From positions 1 to 48,904 of the forward strand of contig JACPSZ010000009.1 of assembly GCA_024860875.1 (NCBI GenBank): 48,904 bases of DNA. The letters run 5' to 3'. How positions within the stretch are numbered: the stretch's first letter is position 1; each line of letters starts with the position of its first letter. The position numbers were made by a program, and so were the translations under genes. Below, piece after piece: positions 31,892 through 40,217 of the stretch. The stretch comes from Nitrososphaerota archaeon (lineage in GTDB: Archaea > Thermoproteota > Nitrososphaeria > Nitrososphaerales > UBA57). The notes under the pieces are model-generated. The model was not told the DNA's origin. It worked only from the letters and a program-made list of their open reading frames with translations, and did no database searches.

Positions 31892-32087
31892 CTAATTCGC
31901 CGGTAAACTGGGGCAGAATAATTGCTCCTTTAGCTATTTCTGACAGGAGCTCATAGAATTAGCAGATGGAGGGAAGTGTGTTTCATGACTCGTCTCTGTG
32001 TCCATGGATCTCCCATGGCACCATGCACCTACCTCCGTCTAGTCAGTTGATAGAAATTCCTCTAAATAAGCAGGATGGATCATTTGT

Positions 32088-32117
32088 CCATAAAAATTAT
32101 GGAGGGCCCTCCCTCGA
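32088..32117 (-). terminator. Palindrome plus T-run after PQQ dehydrogenase 2
   Basis: On the minus strand, just after the stop codon, come CCCTCGAGGG and GGAGGGCCCTCC (a perfect 12-base palindrome at 32101-32112), followed by ATAATTTTTATGG. A strong hairpin and a T-run directly behind a gene fit a transcript terminator. About 195 bases remain to tRNA-Leu and show nothing else. Confidence 0.6.
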
Positions 32118-32122
32118 GGGCT

Positions 32123-34471
32123 CTATGCCTTCTTTCTTCTACTGAATAGTACTCCTGATACTACTACCAATACTACTCCTATACCAATAGCGGCATAGGA
32201 TATTGGACTGATAGTTTCTACCGTTACTGTCTGTACGACTTCCTTAGGTACTTCTTTTACTACTTCCTTGACTACTTCCTTAGGTACTTCCTTGATCACT
32301 TCTTTGATCACTTCTTTGGGTACTTCTTTGATTACCTCCTTCGGAACTTCTTTGATTACTTCCTTTATGACTTCCTTTGGTACTTCCTTTATGACTTCCC
32401 TAACTTGGGGTTGTGGTATTACGTCAGGCAGGCCGAAGGCTACTAGGTTACCTGCAAGTTCGGCGCTATTTGCAGCCAAGAAACCTCCTCCGCCTCCGAT
32501 GTGGGCGAATATCTTCATTTTACCGTCCTTTGAAGCACCCACGGTGGGCATCACGCTGACCGGGATACCGAAGAACTTCTCATGTATTAGTTTGCCGCTT
32601 GTAGCATCTAGGAACTTTAGATTGCCATCTGCGGCATAGACAACGACCATGCCTCCGGTGACCATGACTCCTCCTCTGAACGCCGCATTTTCGACCTTGT
32701 AAGACCATACTTTCCTGCCCGTGTTGACATCCACGGCATCAACATTTGCATCGACTATCCATTCAGTCTGTTGTGGAAATGCTGTCCTTGGACCACCGCC
32801 TACGCCATTGTTACCGAATGCTGCTACCCTCCCAAAGTTATGGGTTCCCATGTTGTTGAACGTACCCACATAAACCATCTTGCCATCGTATGCAAAGTCA
32901 GATTCTAGGCATACTGTGTAGCAGTTCTGTACGATTGGTCCTTTCTGCGGATAGTTCATCCATGGCTTGCCCATGTCTGCCTTCGTCAATCTACAGCATG
33001 CGTCTGGATCTGTCGGCCTGTTGTTAGCACCTACGCCATAATATGTCTGGATGTTCTTCCCACCCCTGATGATGGTTGGTGCATCATATATCCAGAATGG
33101 CTTTCCAGTGTTCCAGTCTAATGCATATACTATTCCGTTCTTGCATCCCTTCAGGAGTGCTTTCTGTCCCTGAACACTTCCTATAATGCCTCCCCATGAG
33201 CAGTCATAGTCCCATAGGTCTCTAGTTACAGCGTCGAACCACCATACCAGCTTGCCAGTTCTTACGTCAAAGGCTGTGAAGCCGCTTCCATGAATCGCGG
33301 GTCCGTATCTGTGTGTCAGGTTAGTGTATGGGCCTTCATCGCCCCAACCCATCGCTACGATACCAGTTTCCTGATCAATTGGATAGTTGCCCCATACTGG
33401 TGAGATTGCGCTTGCTGTATGAATCTTACCAAATGTTGGTGAACCAGGTACCATGTCTATCCAGTCATTTCTAACGATATCTGGAGCGACATCTGTACAT
33501 TTAGTCGCAAGGTATGTTGGAGTACGGTCTCTTGCCGGATGATTTATCCCCTCTAGGTATCTTGGATATTCAAAGTACCAGCCATTGCCATTTGCTTCGT
33601 TGCATTGCTTTATTGCCCATTCAGGGTCTCCTGAAGCGGGAGGGAATACCCATGTTCTATAGAGTTTTATCGGGTTGGCAGGATTACTCATGTCAAAAGC
33701 TGTTACGAATGCTCTCCCGCCTGCACCGCTTGCACTACCAACCGGGAAGAACATTATGTTGCCAAGGAATTGCGGTGGGTGTGTATGTATACTGGAATAG
33801 TAACCGGTGATGTCCAAAGTTCCTTTGATCCCCTTTGTTGGATCACCGAATTCTGCAGTTGTACCGCATATCTGCTCAGTTTTCAAAGTCCATGCAGTCT
33901 TTCCAGTTTTTGCGTCAACAGCGTAGAGGTTGCATGAACCCATAGATGAAGTGATGAGCCAGCCCTTGTCACGGTAATAGTTTATTGCATGCCCATGGAC
34001 ACGTGCCCCTTGAAGGAATGGATACTTCGCAACCTCTGCTTGTGCATCCCAAGTTATGCCGTATGTATTATTCCAGAGCAACCTGCCATTTTGTGCATCT
34101 ATGGCAAGTATTCTCCTGTCGCTCATTAGAACGTATACGGTACCATCAACTATGATAACAGGTGCTCCAGAGCCTCGCTGGACCCCTGTCCATGTGGTCT
34201 TCTCTACCGCATCCCTGTATGGATAGATCCATTTTGTTTCAAGATATTGGACATTGTCCTTGTTGATTTGGTTCTGAGGACTGTAACTACCACCTGTTGG
34301 TTGATAATTGACGAATTCCCAGTTTCCTGTAGCTACTGTAGGAGCTGCTCCTCCAACTGGAGGACCGCCAGGATCGAATGCACTTGCAGTCGGTACTAGT
34401 GCAACTACTAGCGATGATGCCAGTAATGTTGCTGCCACAATCAGACCCAAAACAGCTAATCTTAGATCCAT
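32123..34471 (-). CDS. Surface-anchored PQQ-dependent dehydrogenase 2
   Basis: A 782-residue paralog of the enzyme at 18003. The signal region (LAVLGLIVAATLLASSLVVA) is followed by the identical FDPGGPPVGGAAP motif and the same eight-bladed propeller with W-docking repeats (LYAVDAKTGKTAWT, VYALDWNTGKPFWI, VDAVDVNTGRKVWS). The vicinal Cys pair (DACCR, ~490) and the NCYTVCLESDFAYDGK block are shared. The KEV/PKEV stalk is longer than in paralog 1 and is followed by the same SYAAIGIGVVLVVVSGVLFS helix and RRKKA tail. It should be an extracellular substrate oxidase feeding the membrane chain. Differences in the first blades (the longer AVEKTTWTGVQRGSG insert) suggest a different substrate. Leaderless transcription is likely from the TATA box at 34492-34501. 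Confidence 0.9.
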   Translation of the reverse strand: MDLRLAVLGLIVAATLLASSLVVALVPTASAFDPGGPPVGGAAPTVATGNWEFVNYQPTGGSYSPQNQINKDNVQYLETKWIYPYRDAVEKTTWTGVQRGSGAPVIIVDGTVYVLMSDRRILAIDAQNGRLLWNNTYGITWDAQAEVAKYPFLQGARVHGHAINYYRDKGWLITSSMGSCNLYAVDAKTGKTAWTLKTEQICGTTAEFGDPTKGIKGTLDITGYYSSIHTHPPQFLGNIMFFPVGSASGAGGRAFVTAFDMSNPANPIKLYRTWVFPPASGDPEWAIKQCNEANGNGWYFEYPRYLEGINHPARDRTPTYLATKCTDVAPDIVRNDWIDMVPGSPTFGKIHTASAISPVWGNYPIDQETGIVAMGWGDEGPYTNLTHRYGPAIHGSGFTAFDVRTGKLVWWFDAVTRDLWDYDCSWGGIIGSVQGQKALLKGCKNGIVYALDWNTGKPFWIYDAPTIIRGGKNIQTYYGVGANNRPTDPDACCRLTKADMGKPWMNYPQKGPIVQNCYTVCLESDFAYDGKMVYVGTFNNMGTHNFGRVAAFGNNGVGGGPRTAFPQQTEWIVDANVDAVDVNTGRKVWSYKVENAAFRGGVMVTGGMVVVYAADGNLKFLDATSGKLIHEKFFGIPVSVMPTVGASKDGKMKIFAHIGGGGGFLAANSAELAGNLVAFGLPDVIPQPQVREVIKEVPKEVIKEVIKEVPKEVIKEVPKEVIKEVIKEVPKEVVKEVVKEVPKEVVQTVTVETISPISYAAIGIGVVLVVVSGVLFSRRKKA

Positions 34472-34491
34472 AGGTGGAGGATTGGATTTAG

Positions 34492-34501
34492 TCTATATAA
34501 G
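34492..34501 (-). promoter_or_regulatory. TATA box of PQQ dehydrogenase 2
   Basis: On the minus strand CTTATATAGA lies 21-30 bases before the ATG at 34471, so the mRNA probably starts at or very near the start codon, as for paralog 1. The flanking ~140 bases towards the Toprim gene show no other feature. Confidence 0.6.
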
Positions 34502-34642
34502 CCTGACTATGCTACTGGCTCGATTGTAGGCTTGGTTCTTAACGCCCTCATAACGTACTATCTGACGAGGCCGCATGTCAAGTCATTCTTTGGTAAAGGT
34601 CCTGCTCCCGTAGCAATGCCCTACAGGACACGCAACTTGATC

Positions 34643-35038
34643 TTATTCAGCCATAGGCATGAAATCTTTGAACCTGATCAGCTCCTCAACGTGCCTTATC
34701 CTGCCCTTTGCAATTGCACCAAGTTCCTTTCGATACGAAAGATCTATTGTTGCCCTTCCCTGAAGCAGTTTAGCAGTCCTGCCTGTAAGAGCTTTTCCCT
34801 CTCTATCAAGATCCAAGAGCAGAATCGTCTTTCTATAGAGCCCAGCATTTTCAACCAAGTCCTTCACCCCTCCGCTATGGCAGAGCATCGTTATCTTACC
34901 TCTGAAGCCTAAAGACTGCAACGCTCTCCTGTCCCTCTTCCCTTCTACAACAACTAACGAATCGTTTTCAGCATCGGAATTAAGGTTCCTTATCAAAAGG
35001 GCGACTTCCTGTATGATACCATCCTGCAATTCCGTCAT
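34643..35038 (-). CDS. Small Toprim-domain protein (UPF0292-like)
   Basis: A 131-residue protein consisting of little more than a Toprim domain. SLVVVEGKRDRRALQSLGF (~27-45) holds the catalytic Glu, and ILLLDLDREGKALTG (~72-86) holds the D-x-D motif. A helical tail with GRIRHVEELI follows. Toprim domains bind Mg2+ and act on nucleic acids in primases, topoisomerases and RNase M5. Archaeal stand-alone versions (UPF0292) have no settled function. The start is ATG. It lies just downstream of the GC-rich putative RNA at 35058-35257. Confidence 0.8.
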   Translation of the reverse strand: MTELQDGIIQEVALLIRNLNSDAENDSLVVVEGKRDRRALQSLGFRGKITMLCHSGGVKDLVENAGLYRKTILLLDLDREGKALTGRTAKLLQGRATIDLSYRKELGAIAKGRIRHVEELIRFKDFMPMAE

Positions 35039-35057
35039 TTTTGCAGATCAATTATAG

Positions 35058-35257
35058 AATAATCTGCAATTAAACATTACATGTACCCCGCCTCTGACAG
35101 GCTCAGGCTCATAGCATGGCTTACACCATAGACTTGCCGGCCTTCTTAACGGGGCGTCCCTATCTGTGGCACCCTTGGGTAAACCCCATGAATCACGCTG
35201 GCACTCTCGCGCCACATCATCTGGGGCCGTCGGGGGTTCTATTTCGATAGGGACCAT
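35058..35257. ncRNA. Candidate structured RNA, GC-rich, unidentified
   Basis: About 200 bases clearly richer in G and C than the surrounding genes, with many local pairings. Examples are GTGGC (35211-35215 region, minus sense) with GCCAC, TGGG-GTTTA-CCCA, ATGG-TGTAAG-CCAT and GCCT-x11-AGGC. In AT-rich archaea this contrast often marks structured RNA. A 69-codon open frame crosses it on the minus strand, but its translation is Pro/Arg/Cys-rich and unlike a protein. An AATTAAACA TATA-like block (35067-35077 region) would suit plus-strand transcription. It does not clearly match SRP RNA, RNase P RNA or 5S rRNA. Confidence 0.4.
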
Positions 35258-35279
35258 AATCAGTTGTTTCTGATTGTTT

Positions 35280-35630
35280 TTAATCCTTCTTTTCCTGATT
35301 CTTTTCCTTAGTTTCCTTCAAAAGTTCGACATACTTCCGTATCAGGTCTGCCAGTTTGAGTTGCCTGTCGAGGTCTCTTTCAGATGCTAAATTAGAACTG
35401 GCTTCCTGCAGTTTCATGACAACAAGTTCTCTCAGACTTCCCATGATATCAGCAGTTGCCACGCCTTCGATCTTTGTAGCTTCCGTCAGATCGTCCTCAT
35501 TCACACATAACAATCTTCCTTTATACCTGAGTTGCAGTCCTCCGCATTTGGGACACGTCTCTCTCAGCAGTGTAGCACCTTTACCCATTAGCTCGGTTGC
35601 AAGTTGCGTCTTTGTCTTTTGTTGCGACAT
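35280..35630 (-). CDS. Autoantigen p27 (SSSCA1) family zinc-ribbon protein
   Basis: A 116-residue archaeal member of the Sjogren/scleroderma autoantigen 1 family. TQLATELMGKGATLLRETCP is the hallmark. The Cys residues CPKCGG and LLCVNED form an incomplete ribbon (C-x2-C ... C). The C-terminal half is helical and charged (LADLIRKYVELLKETKEKNQ). Function in archaea is not established. The start ATG overlaps the acetyl-CoA synthetase stop by one base (TAATG), so it is co-translated with acs. Confidence 0.88.
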   Translation of the reverse strand: MSQQKTKTQLATELMGKGATLLRETCPKCGGLQLRYKGRLLCVNEDDLTEATKIEGVATADIMGSLRELVVMKLQEASSNLASERDLDRQLKLADLIRKYVELLKETKEKNQEKKD

Positions 35631-37570
35631 TATGATCCCAAAGATTGCGTAAATTCTGCTATAGCCTTCTTGACTTCTTCTATGGACGCTCCGTCTTCAA
35701 GCGTTGTCACATCGCCGATTTCTGCACCAGAAGCAACGGCTTTTACGACTCTACGCATTATCTTCCCGCTTCTAGTCTTCGGGAGCAGGCTGACAAAGTG
35801 AATTTCGTCGGGAGTCGCGATAGGGCCAATGGCCTTTCTGACATGTTGCTTCAGTTCTTCGCGGAGCTGCTGGGATGCGGAGAAACCATTCTTCAATGTC
35901 ACAAATGCTACTATACCTTCCCCCTTTACTGCATCTGGCCTGCCTGCAACTGCAGCTTCTGCAACTGCCCGATGGCCGACAAATGCATCCTCAATCTCTA
36001 TAGTGCCTAATCTATGCCCAGCAACTTTCAGTACTTCGTCAGCCCTTCCGAGAAACCAGAAGTATCCATCATGGTCTTTCAAAGCGTAATCTCCCGGATA
36101 GTAGTATCCCGGGAATCTGCTCCAGTAAACCTGCTTGTACCTGTCGTCATCGTTATATAGAGTGATGAACATGCCTGGCCACGGCCTCTTTATGACCAGG
36201 AAGCCTTTCTCGCCGGGCTTTACAGGTTTACCATGCTCGTCAAATATTTCAGGTTCGATTCCTGGTAGAGGGAGAGTTGCCGAGCCCGGCTTCAGAGGCA
36301 TAATTCCAAGATTGGGTGTAGGTGAAATCAGAATTCCTCCAGTTTCAGTCTGCCACCACGTATCAACTATAGGGCATCTGGCTTGTCCAATAACGTTGTA
36401 ATACCATTCCCAAGCTGCTGGGTTTATCGGCTCTCCAACCGTTCCAAGAACCCTCAAACTATTCAAATTATACTTCTTGGGCAGATCGTCTCCAAATTTC
36501 ATCAGTGCTCTGATCGCGGTAGGAGTTGTATAGAATATTGAAACGCCATATCTTTCTATGATCTGCCACCACCTATCTGGTGCCGGATAATCTGGTGCAC
36601 CTTCATACATTACAGTCGTCAAACCGTGGCTGAGAGGACCGAATATTACGTAGCTGTGGCCGGTAACCCAGCCTATGTCTGCAGTGCACCAGTAAACATC
36701 ATCTTCTTTGACATCAAAGACCCACTTGGTAGTTGCGTGTACAAAGGTAAGGTAGCCGCCAGTGCTGTGAACCGCGCCTTTCGGCTTGCCCGTAGTGCCC
36801 GAAGTGTAGAGTATGTAGAGAGGGTGCGATGAATCGAGAGGTTCAGGAGCAACATAAGGCTTTGAGTCCTTCATCAAATCGTGCCACCAGTAATCTCTGC
36901 CTTCTTTCATGGAAACTTCCCTGCCGACTCTCCTGTAGACGGCAACTTTCTGCACCGACGGCGTCGAAGCAAGGGCTTCATCAACAATTTCCTTGAGCTG
37001 AATTACCTTGCCTCTCCTGTAACCTCCATCCGCAGTCACAACAACCTTTGCTTGGCAATCGTTAATTCTTCCAGCAAGTGAGCTTGCCGAGAAACCGGAA
37101 AAAACAACAGTAAACGTAGCGCCAATCCTTGCAGCCGCCAAAACCGCAGCGGGGAATTCTGGTACCATTGGCATGTAAAACGCTATCCTATCACCTTTTT
37201 GGACACCCAAGTTCTTCAGGACACTAGCGAACCTGTTCACCTCTTGATACAGCTCGTTATATGTAATGGCCCTTCTGTCCCCGGGCTCGCCTTCCCACAG
37301 TATAGCAACTTTGTTCTTCCTCCATGTGTTTACATGCCTGTCAACGGCGTTTACAGAAGCGTTGATCTGCCCTCCCTTGAACCATTTCGCAAATGGGGGG
37401 TTCCACTCAAGAACCTTGTCCCAAGTCCTGAACCAGTGCAGCTCCCTTGCCATGGAATCCCAGAACTGCTCGGGATTTTTCATTGAAACTTCCCAAGTGC
37501 TCCTGTAGTTCTGACTTGGGACTATCTTCGAAGTGGTTGGAAGGCTACCTTCTCCTTCTTCAGTGCTCAC
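35630..37570 (-). CDS. acs: Acetyl-CoA synthetase (AMP-forming)
   Basis: Activates acetate to acetyl-CoA with ATP through acetyl-AMP. The 646 residues are full length. An N-terminal ACAS_N region (YRSTWEVSMKNPEQFWDSMA) is followed by the P-loop-like YTSGTTGKPKGAVHSTGG and the substrate-pocket Trp in DTWWQTETGG. The hinge is GRADEVLKVAGHRLGTIEIE, and the catalytic acetylatable Lys (~603) is in PKTRSGKIMRR. The start is GTG, with no better in-frame codon before the family N-terminus. It suggests acetate assimilation or recovery. A divergent gene starts 86 bases away; a TATA-like AATTTAAG lies in the gap. Confidence 0.95.
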   Translation of the reverse strand: MSTEEGEGSLPTTSKIVPSQNYRSTWEVSMKNPEQFWDSMARELHWFRTWDKVLEWNPPFAKWFKGGQINASVNAVDRHVNTWRKNKVAILWEGEPGDRRAITYNELYQEVNRFASVLKNLGVQKGDRIAFYMPMVPEFPAAVLAAARIGATFTVVFSGFSASSLAGRINDCQAKVVVTADGGYRRGKVIQLKEIVDEALASTPSVQKVAVYRRVGREVSMKEGRDYWWHDLMKDSKPYVAPEPLDSSHPLYILYTSGTTGKPKGAVHSTGGYLTFVHATTKWVFDVKEDDVYWCTADIGWVTGHSYVIFGPLSHGLTTVMYEGAPDYPAPDRWWQIIERYGVSIFYTTPTAIRALMKFGDDLPKKYNLNSLRVLGTVGEPINPAAWEWYYNVIGQARCPIVDTWWQTETGGILISPTPNLGIMPLKPGSATLPLPGIEPEIFDEHGKPVKPGEKGFLVIKRPWPGMFITLYNDDDRYKQVYWSRFPGYYYPGDYALKDHDGYFWFLGRADEVLKVAGHRLGTIEIEDAFVGHRAVAEAAVAGRPDAVKGEGIVAFVTLKNGFSASQQLREELKQHVRKAIGPIATPDEIHFVSLLPKTRSGKIMRRVVKAVASGAEIGDVTTLEDGASIEEVKKAIAEFTQSLGS

Positions 37571-37656
37571 AAAGTTTCTGGAAATACTTTCGCTTTATTA
37601 AATTTAAGGGAATAAATGTCTTATTGCTAACTTAATAATAGTATTTTGAAGGTCGT

Positions 37657-38478
37657 ATGGTAGTGACAGCTACAGAACCCCGCCAGGAGGCCAGCGGCAG
37701 ACCGAAGACAGTGTTTCTGGCCCTTGCATCATCAAAAAAGACAAGACTGCTGGCCCTTACGTCGTCTTTTGCAGTAATATATGCAACTTTAAGAATTGTC
37801 CCGTCGTTCCCAATTGTGGCAGTGCCGGGAGCATTTTTCTCGTCGTCTGATATTCTTGTCCCTCTTTATGGCATAATTCTTGGACCAATTTTTGGAGCGG
37901 CCGCGGTAATACTTGGAACCTATCTAGGAATAATGTTTGGAAAGCCGTTTGTTCCATTCTTTTTCGGTTTCGATTTCATGCCCGCAGCTATTGGCGCCAT
38001 AAGTGTTGGATTCTTGGCTAGGGGGAAAAGATACCCCGTAATAGTGATCTTCCTTGTGGTGCTTGCAATGTTTCTTATTCATCCATTCACGGTAGTATTG
38101 GTAAACTTGCCGTTCGGGTCTGTACCATACAACTGGCTACACTTTACAGCATTGATATTATTGCTTAGTCCACTATCCAAGAAAGCGTCTTTCTGGATAA
38201 ATTCTGGACTAACAAGTCAAATTGCAAGAGGATTAGTAATCGTCGCACTTATTGGGACGATGGTGCAACACTTGGTCGGAGGGATTTTTTACGAAACAGG
38301 ATTCCCTCTAATACAGCCAGGTAAGTACAACAAGGAGTTTTTCGCTGTTCAGTGGACGATAATATTTTCGCTATATCCTGTTGAAAGAGTAATTTTGGTG
38401 ATAGCATCAGTCTTTCTAGGAATTCCTTTGTTAAGAAACTTGAAAGTTGCAGGTCTTGACAAAAAGTACATACGTTAA
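37657..38478 (+). CDS. ECF-type S-component-like membrane protein
   Basis: A 273-residue protein with seven or so helices from residue 33. The helix 1-2 region (VIYATLRIVPSFPIVAVPGA) and IILGPIFGAAAVILGTYLGI resemble the substrate-binding S subunits of energy-coupling-factor vitamin transporters. FFFGFDFMPAAIGAISVGFL is the next Gly-rich helix pair. No ATPase or T component adjoins it, and no riboswitch-like element is evident upstream, so the substrate is unknown. It could also be an unrelated membrane protein conserved in this lineage. The start is ATG. It ends overlapping the convergent gene by four bases. Confidence 0.6.
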   Translation: MVVTATEPRQEASGRPKTVFLALASSKKTRLLALTSSFAVIYATLRIVPSFPIVAVPGAFFSSSDILVPLYGIILGPIFGAAAVILGTYLGIMFGKPFVPFFFGFDFMPAAIGAISVGFLARGKRYPVIVIFLVVLAMFLIHPFTVVLVNLPFGSVPYNWLHFTALILLLSPLSKKASFWINSGLTSQIARGLVIVALIGTMVQHLVGGIFYETGFPLIQPGKYNKEFFAVQWTIIFSLYPVERVILVIASVFLGIPLLRNLKVAGLDKKYIR

Positions 38479-38936
38479 TTTTTCTTCTTGCCCGAAGTCC
38501 TGACATTTTTGGAAACAGAATTCTCTTGAAGTGTTTTTAATAATTCAGAATATTTTTGATCAATAAAGTTCATCGCTCCATCGAGCTTCTTCATCTTTCC
38601 AGACCTGTATCGAATCAACTCTCTATGGCGCCAGTGATGGATTCCACCTCCAAGAGGGAGCGTGGCGAAATAATCTGGAGATTTTAGTGTGTCTGGAAGA
38701 GTGATATTGTAAGGGATAAGATATTCTGCTATGAACCACTCATCACCGTCGGGATATTCGCTTCCAGTCTCAAAATCGAAAAAAAGATGTAGGAGGTCGT
38801 TCTTTGAAATCCCTCCCTTCCCAAGGTTCTGATGCTTGATATTGCTGTGCTTGTACCCCAGCTTCAAGAGCTCAGGTTCAAAGTATGCACTTATGATGGC
38901 TCTCCTGAGCAGAATATTTGCGTCCTTGAGATACAT
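38475..38936 (-). CDS. Hypothetical protein
   Basis: A 153-residue soluble protein with an ATG start. It is helical at the N-terminus (MYLKDANILLRRAIISAYFE). It has an aromatic and acidic middle (NDLLHLFFDFETGSEYPDGD, EWFIAEYLIPYNITLPD), then a His-rich loop GGGIHHWRHRELIRYRSGK, and ends in a Lys-rich tail. I do not recognise the family. The HHWRHRE cluster might bind metal or phosphate, but that is a guess. It lies divergently from rhomboid with ~40 bases between, and convergently with the ECF-S-like gene. Confidence 0.55.
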   Translation of the reverse strand: MYLKDANILLRRAIISAYFEPELLKLGYKHSNIKHQNLGKGGISKNDLLHLFFDFETGSEYPDGDEWFIAEYLIPYNITLPDTLKSPDYFATLPLGGGIHHWRHRELIRYRSGKMKKLDGAMNFIDQKYSELLKTLQENSVSKNVRTSGKKKN

Positions 38937-38975
38937 TCACAGACCTTATCTTTAGGGTTGTATTGGCTGTTTTAT

Positions 38976-39539
38976 ATGGCTACAGAATACAGGCCGTCGA
39001 CGGTATTTGCAGTTGCAAATACGCTGATGTACATTATTACTTCAATTATGAGCAGAAGTTTCATCGCAATAGATGAGCGTGTTCTCACGTTCCTCGGCCA
39101 GTCGAATATAATGGCAGTAAACGGTGCATACTGGCAGTTTATTACATCAATGTTCGTTCATGCAGATATAGCACATTTTGTCGGAAATATGTTCTTCCTA
39201 CTTTATTACGGCAGAGCAGCCGATACGATATTTTCTTGGAAGGAGTTCTCGGGTATCTATTTTGCGTCTGGACTTTTTGGTAACCTGCTTACCCTTCTGC
39301 TCGGGCCTTATGCGCTTTCAGTAGGCGCGTCAGGAGCTTTGTTCGGAATCCTCGGAGCCTTGCTGGCTTATTCTGGAGGGTTTTCTGCAAATTCAATGGG
39401 TTTAGCGTTAGCATATTCTGCGTTCTTCCTCCTCTTCAACATTAGTGCTGGCGTGAACCTTTTTGCGCATTTTGGAGGTTTAATAGTAGGCCTTTTAGCT
39501 GGGTATTGGCTTGGAAAGAGTAGAGGCTCTACGATATGA
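38976..39539 (+). CDS. Rhomboid family intramembrane serine protease
   Basis: A 187-residue six-helix rhomboid that cuts membrane proteins within the bilayer. The start chosen is the ATG at 38976, because a longer frame from 38832 would overlap the opposite-strand gene and adds no rhomboid sequence. WQFITSMFVHADIAHFVGNM (53-72) is the WR-like loop and the H-x-N-type oxyanion region. GASGALFG carries the nucleophile Ser119, and HFGGLIVG the catalytic His165. The substrate is unknown. It ends overlapping the DUF4443 gene by 11 bases, tail to tail. Confidence 0.9.
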   Translation: MATEYRPSTVFAVANTLMYIITSIMSRSFIAIDERVLTFLGQSNIMAVNGAYWQFITSMFVHADIAHFVGNMFFLLYYGRAADTIFSWKEFSGIYFASGLFGNLLTLLLGPYALSVGASGALFGILGALLAYSGGFSANSMGLALAYSAFFLLFNISAGVNLFAHFGGLIVGLLAGYWLGKSRGSTI

Positions 39540-40155
39540 GAGTCCAAGCAGCTGCAAGGGTGCCATATTCGGCCTTCTGCACACTTTCACCACTGGCAAC
39601 AATGATGACATCGCCGTTCTGAGGTTTTAGCTCTCGCCTCAGAGTTTTCCAAACTTCGTCGGGGAAATCCTTCTCGCAGTCTGGAGTGTCTCCGGGCAGA
39701 GCAAATTTTCCATTTTTGAATATAATTGTGGTTGCGCCCTTTGCACCCTGAACTATGGCTGCGTCCCTCTGCTCTATAGGCGAGCGAATCATTGTGGATG
39801 CATTTTTCACTATTACAGCATGATCGAATTTGCTGAACGACATCCTTCCTGCCTTTACCGGCTTTGAAACAGGAATACGTTTGGCCATCGCTTCCCTTAC
39901 GGTTTGACCTTTTTTCGTTAACCTGCAACCATTACTTTCAATCTTTATGATATCAGCCGTTTTTAGCTTTGTAATTAGAGTCCTTATCGCACCGGGCCCT
40001 ATCCCCAGCTCTTGAGAAAGCGCGTTCCTACCAAGGCTTCTCTCACCAAGGAGCGCTATAGCCTTGTAAACGTGTAATTTGGAGAATGTCGGCGATGGTC
40101 CAATTGTTGTTTCCCCTGCAACCTTTTCAAGTATCGGTACTACATGCAAAATCAT
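39529..40155 (-). CDS. DUF4443 / winged-helix regulator-like protein
   Basis: A 208-residue archaeal protein. An N-terminal winged-helix domain (GRNALSQELGIGPGAIRTLI TKLK) resembles transcription regulators and is followed by RLTKKGQTV. The C-terminal DUF4443 domain (~110-208) has GATTIIFKNGKFALPGDTPD and VIIVASGESVQKAEYGTLAA. It probably senses a small ligand and controls transcription; the target is unknown. It lies 62 bases behind the NRDE gene in the coaBC cluster. The start is ATG. Confidence 0.75.
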   Translation of the reverse strand: MILHVVPILEKVAGETTIGPSPTFSKLHVYKAIALLGERSLGRNALSQELGIGPGAIRTLITKLKTADIIKIESNGCRLTKKGQTVREAMAKRIPVSKPVKAGRMSFSKFDHAVIVKNASTMIRSPIEQRDAAIVQGAKGATTIIFKNGKFALPGDTPDCEKDFPDEVWKTLRRELKPQNGDVIIVASGESVQKAEYGTLAAAWTLIS

Positions 40156-40217
40156 TTTCTTGCCATCACCGAAGGATGTACTGTCAAACTCGGCCTTGTT
40201 GTGTATAAGGTTCTGGC

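Noticed and set aside
35048-35257. 69-codon minus-strand reading frame
   Set aside because: Its translation is Pro/Arg/Cys-rich without pattern and overlaps a GC-rich, self-complementary segment better explained as RNA.
38832-38975. Longer rhomboid start 48 codons upstream
   Set aside because: It would overlap the opposite-strand gene, and the added residues have no rhomboid character; the ATG at 38976 gives the normal N-terminus.
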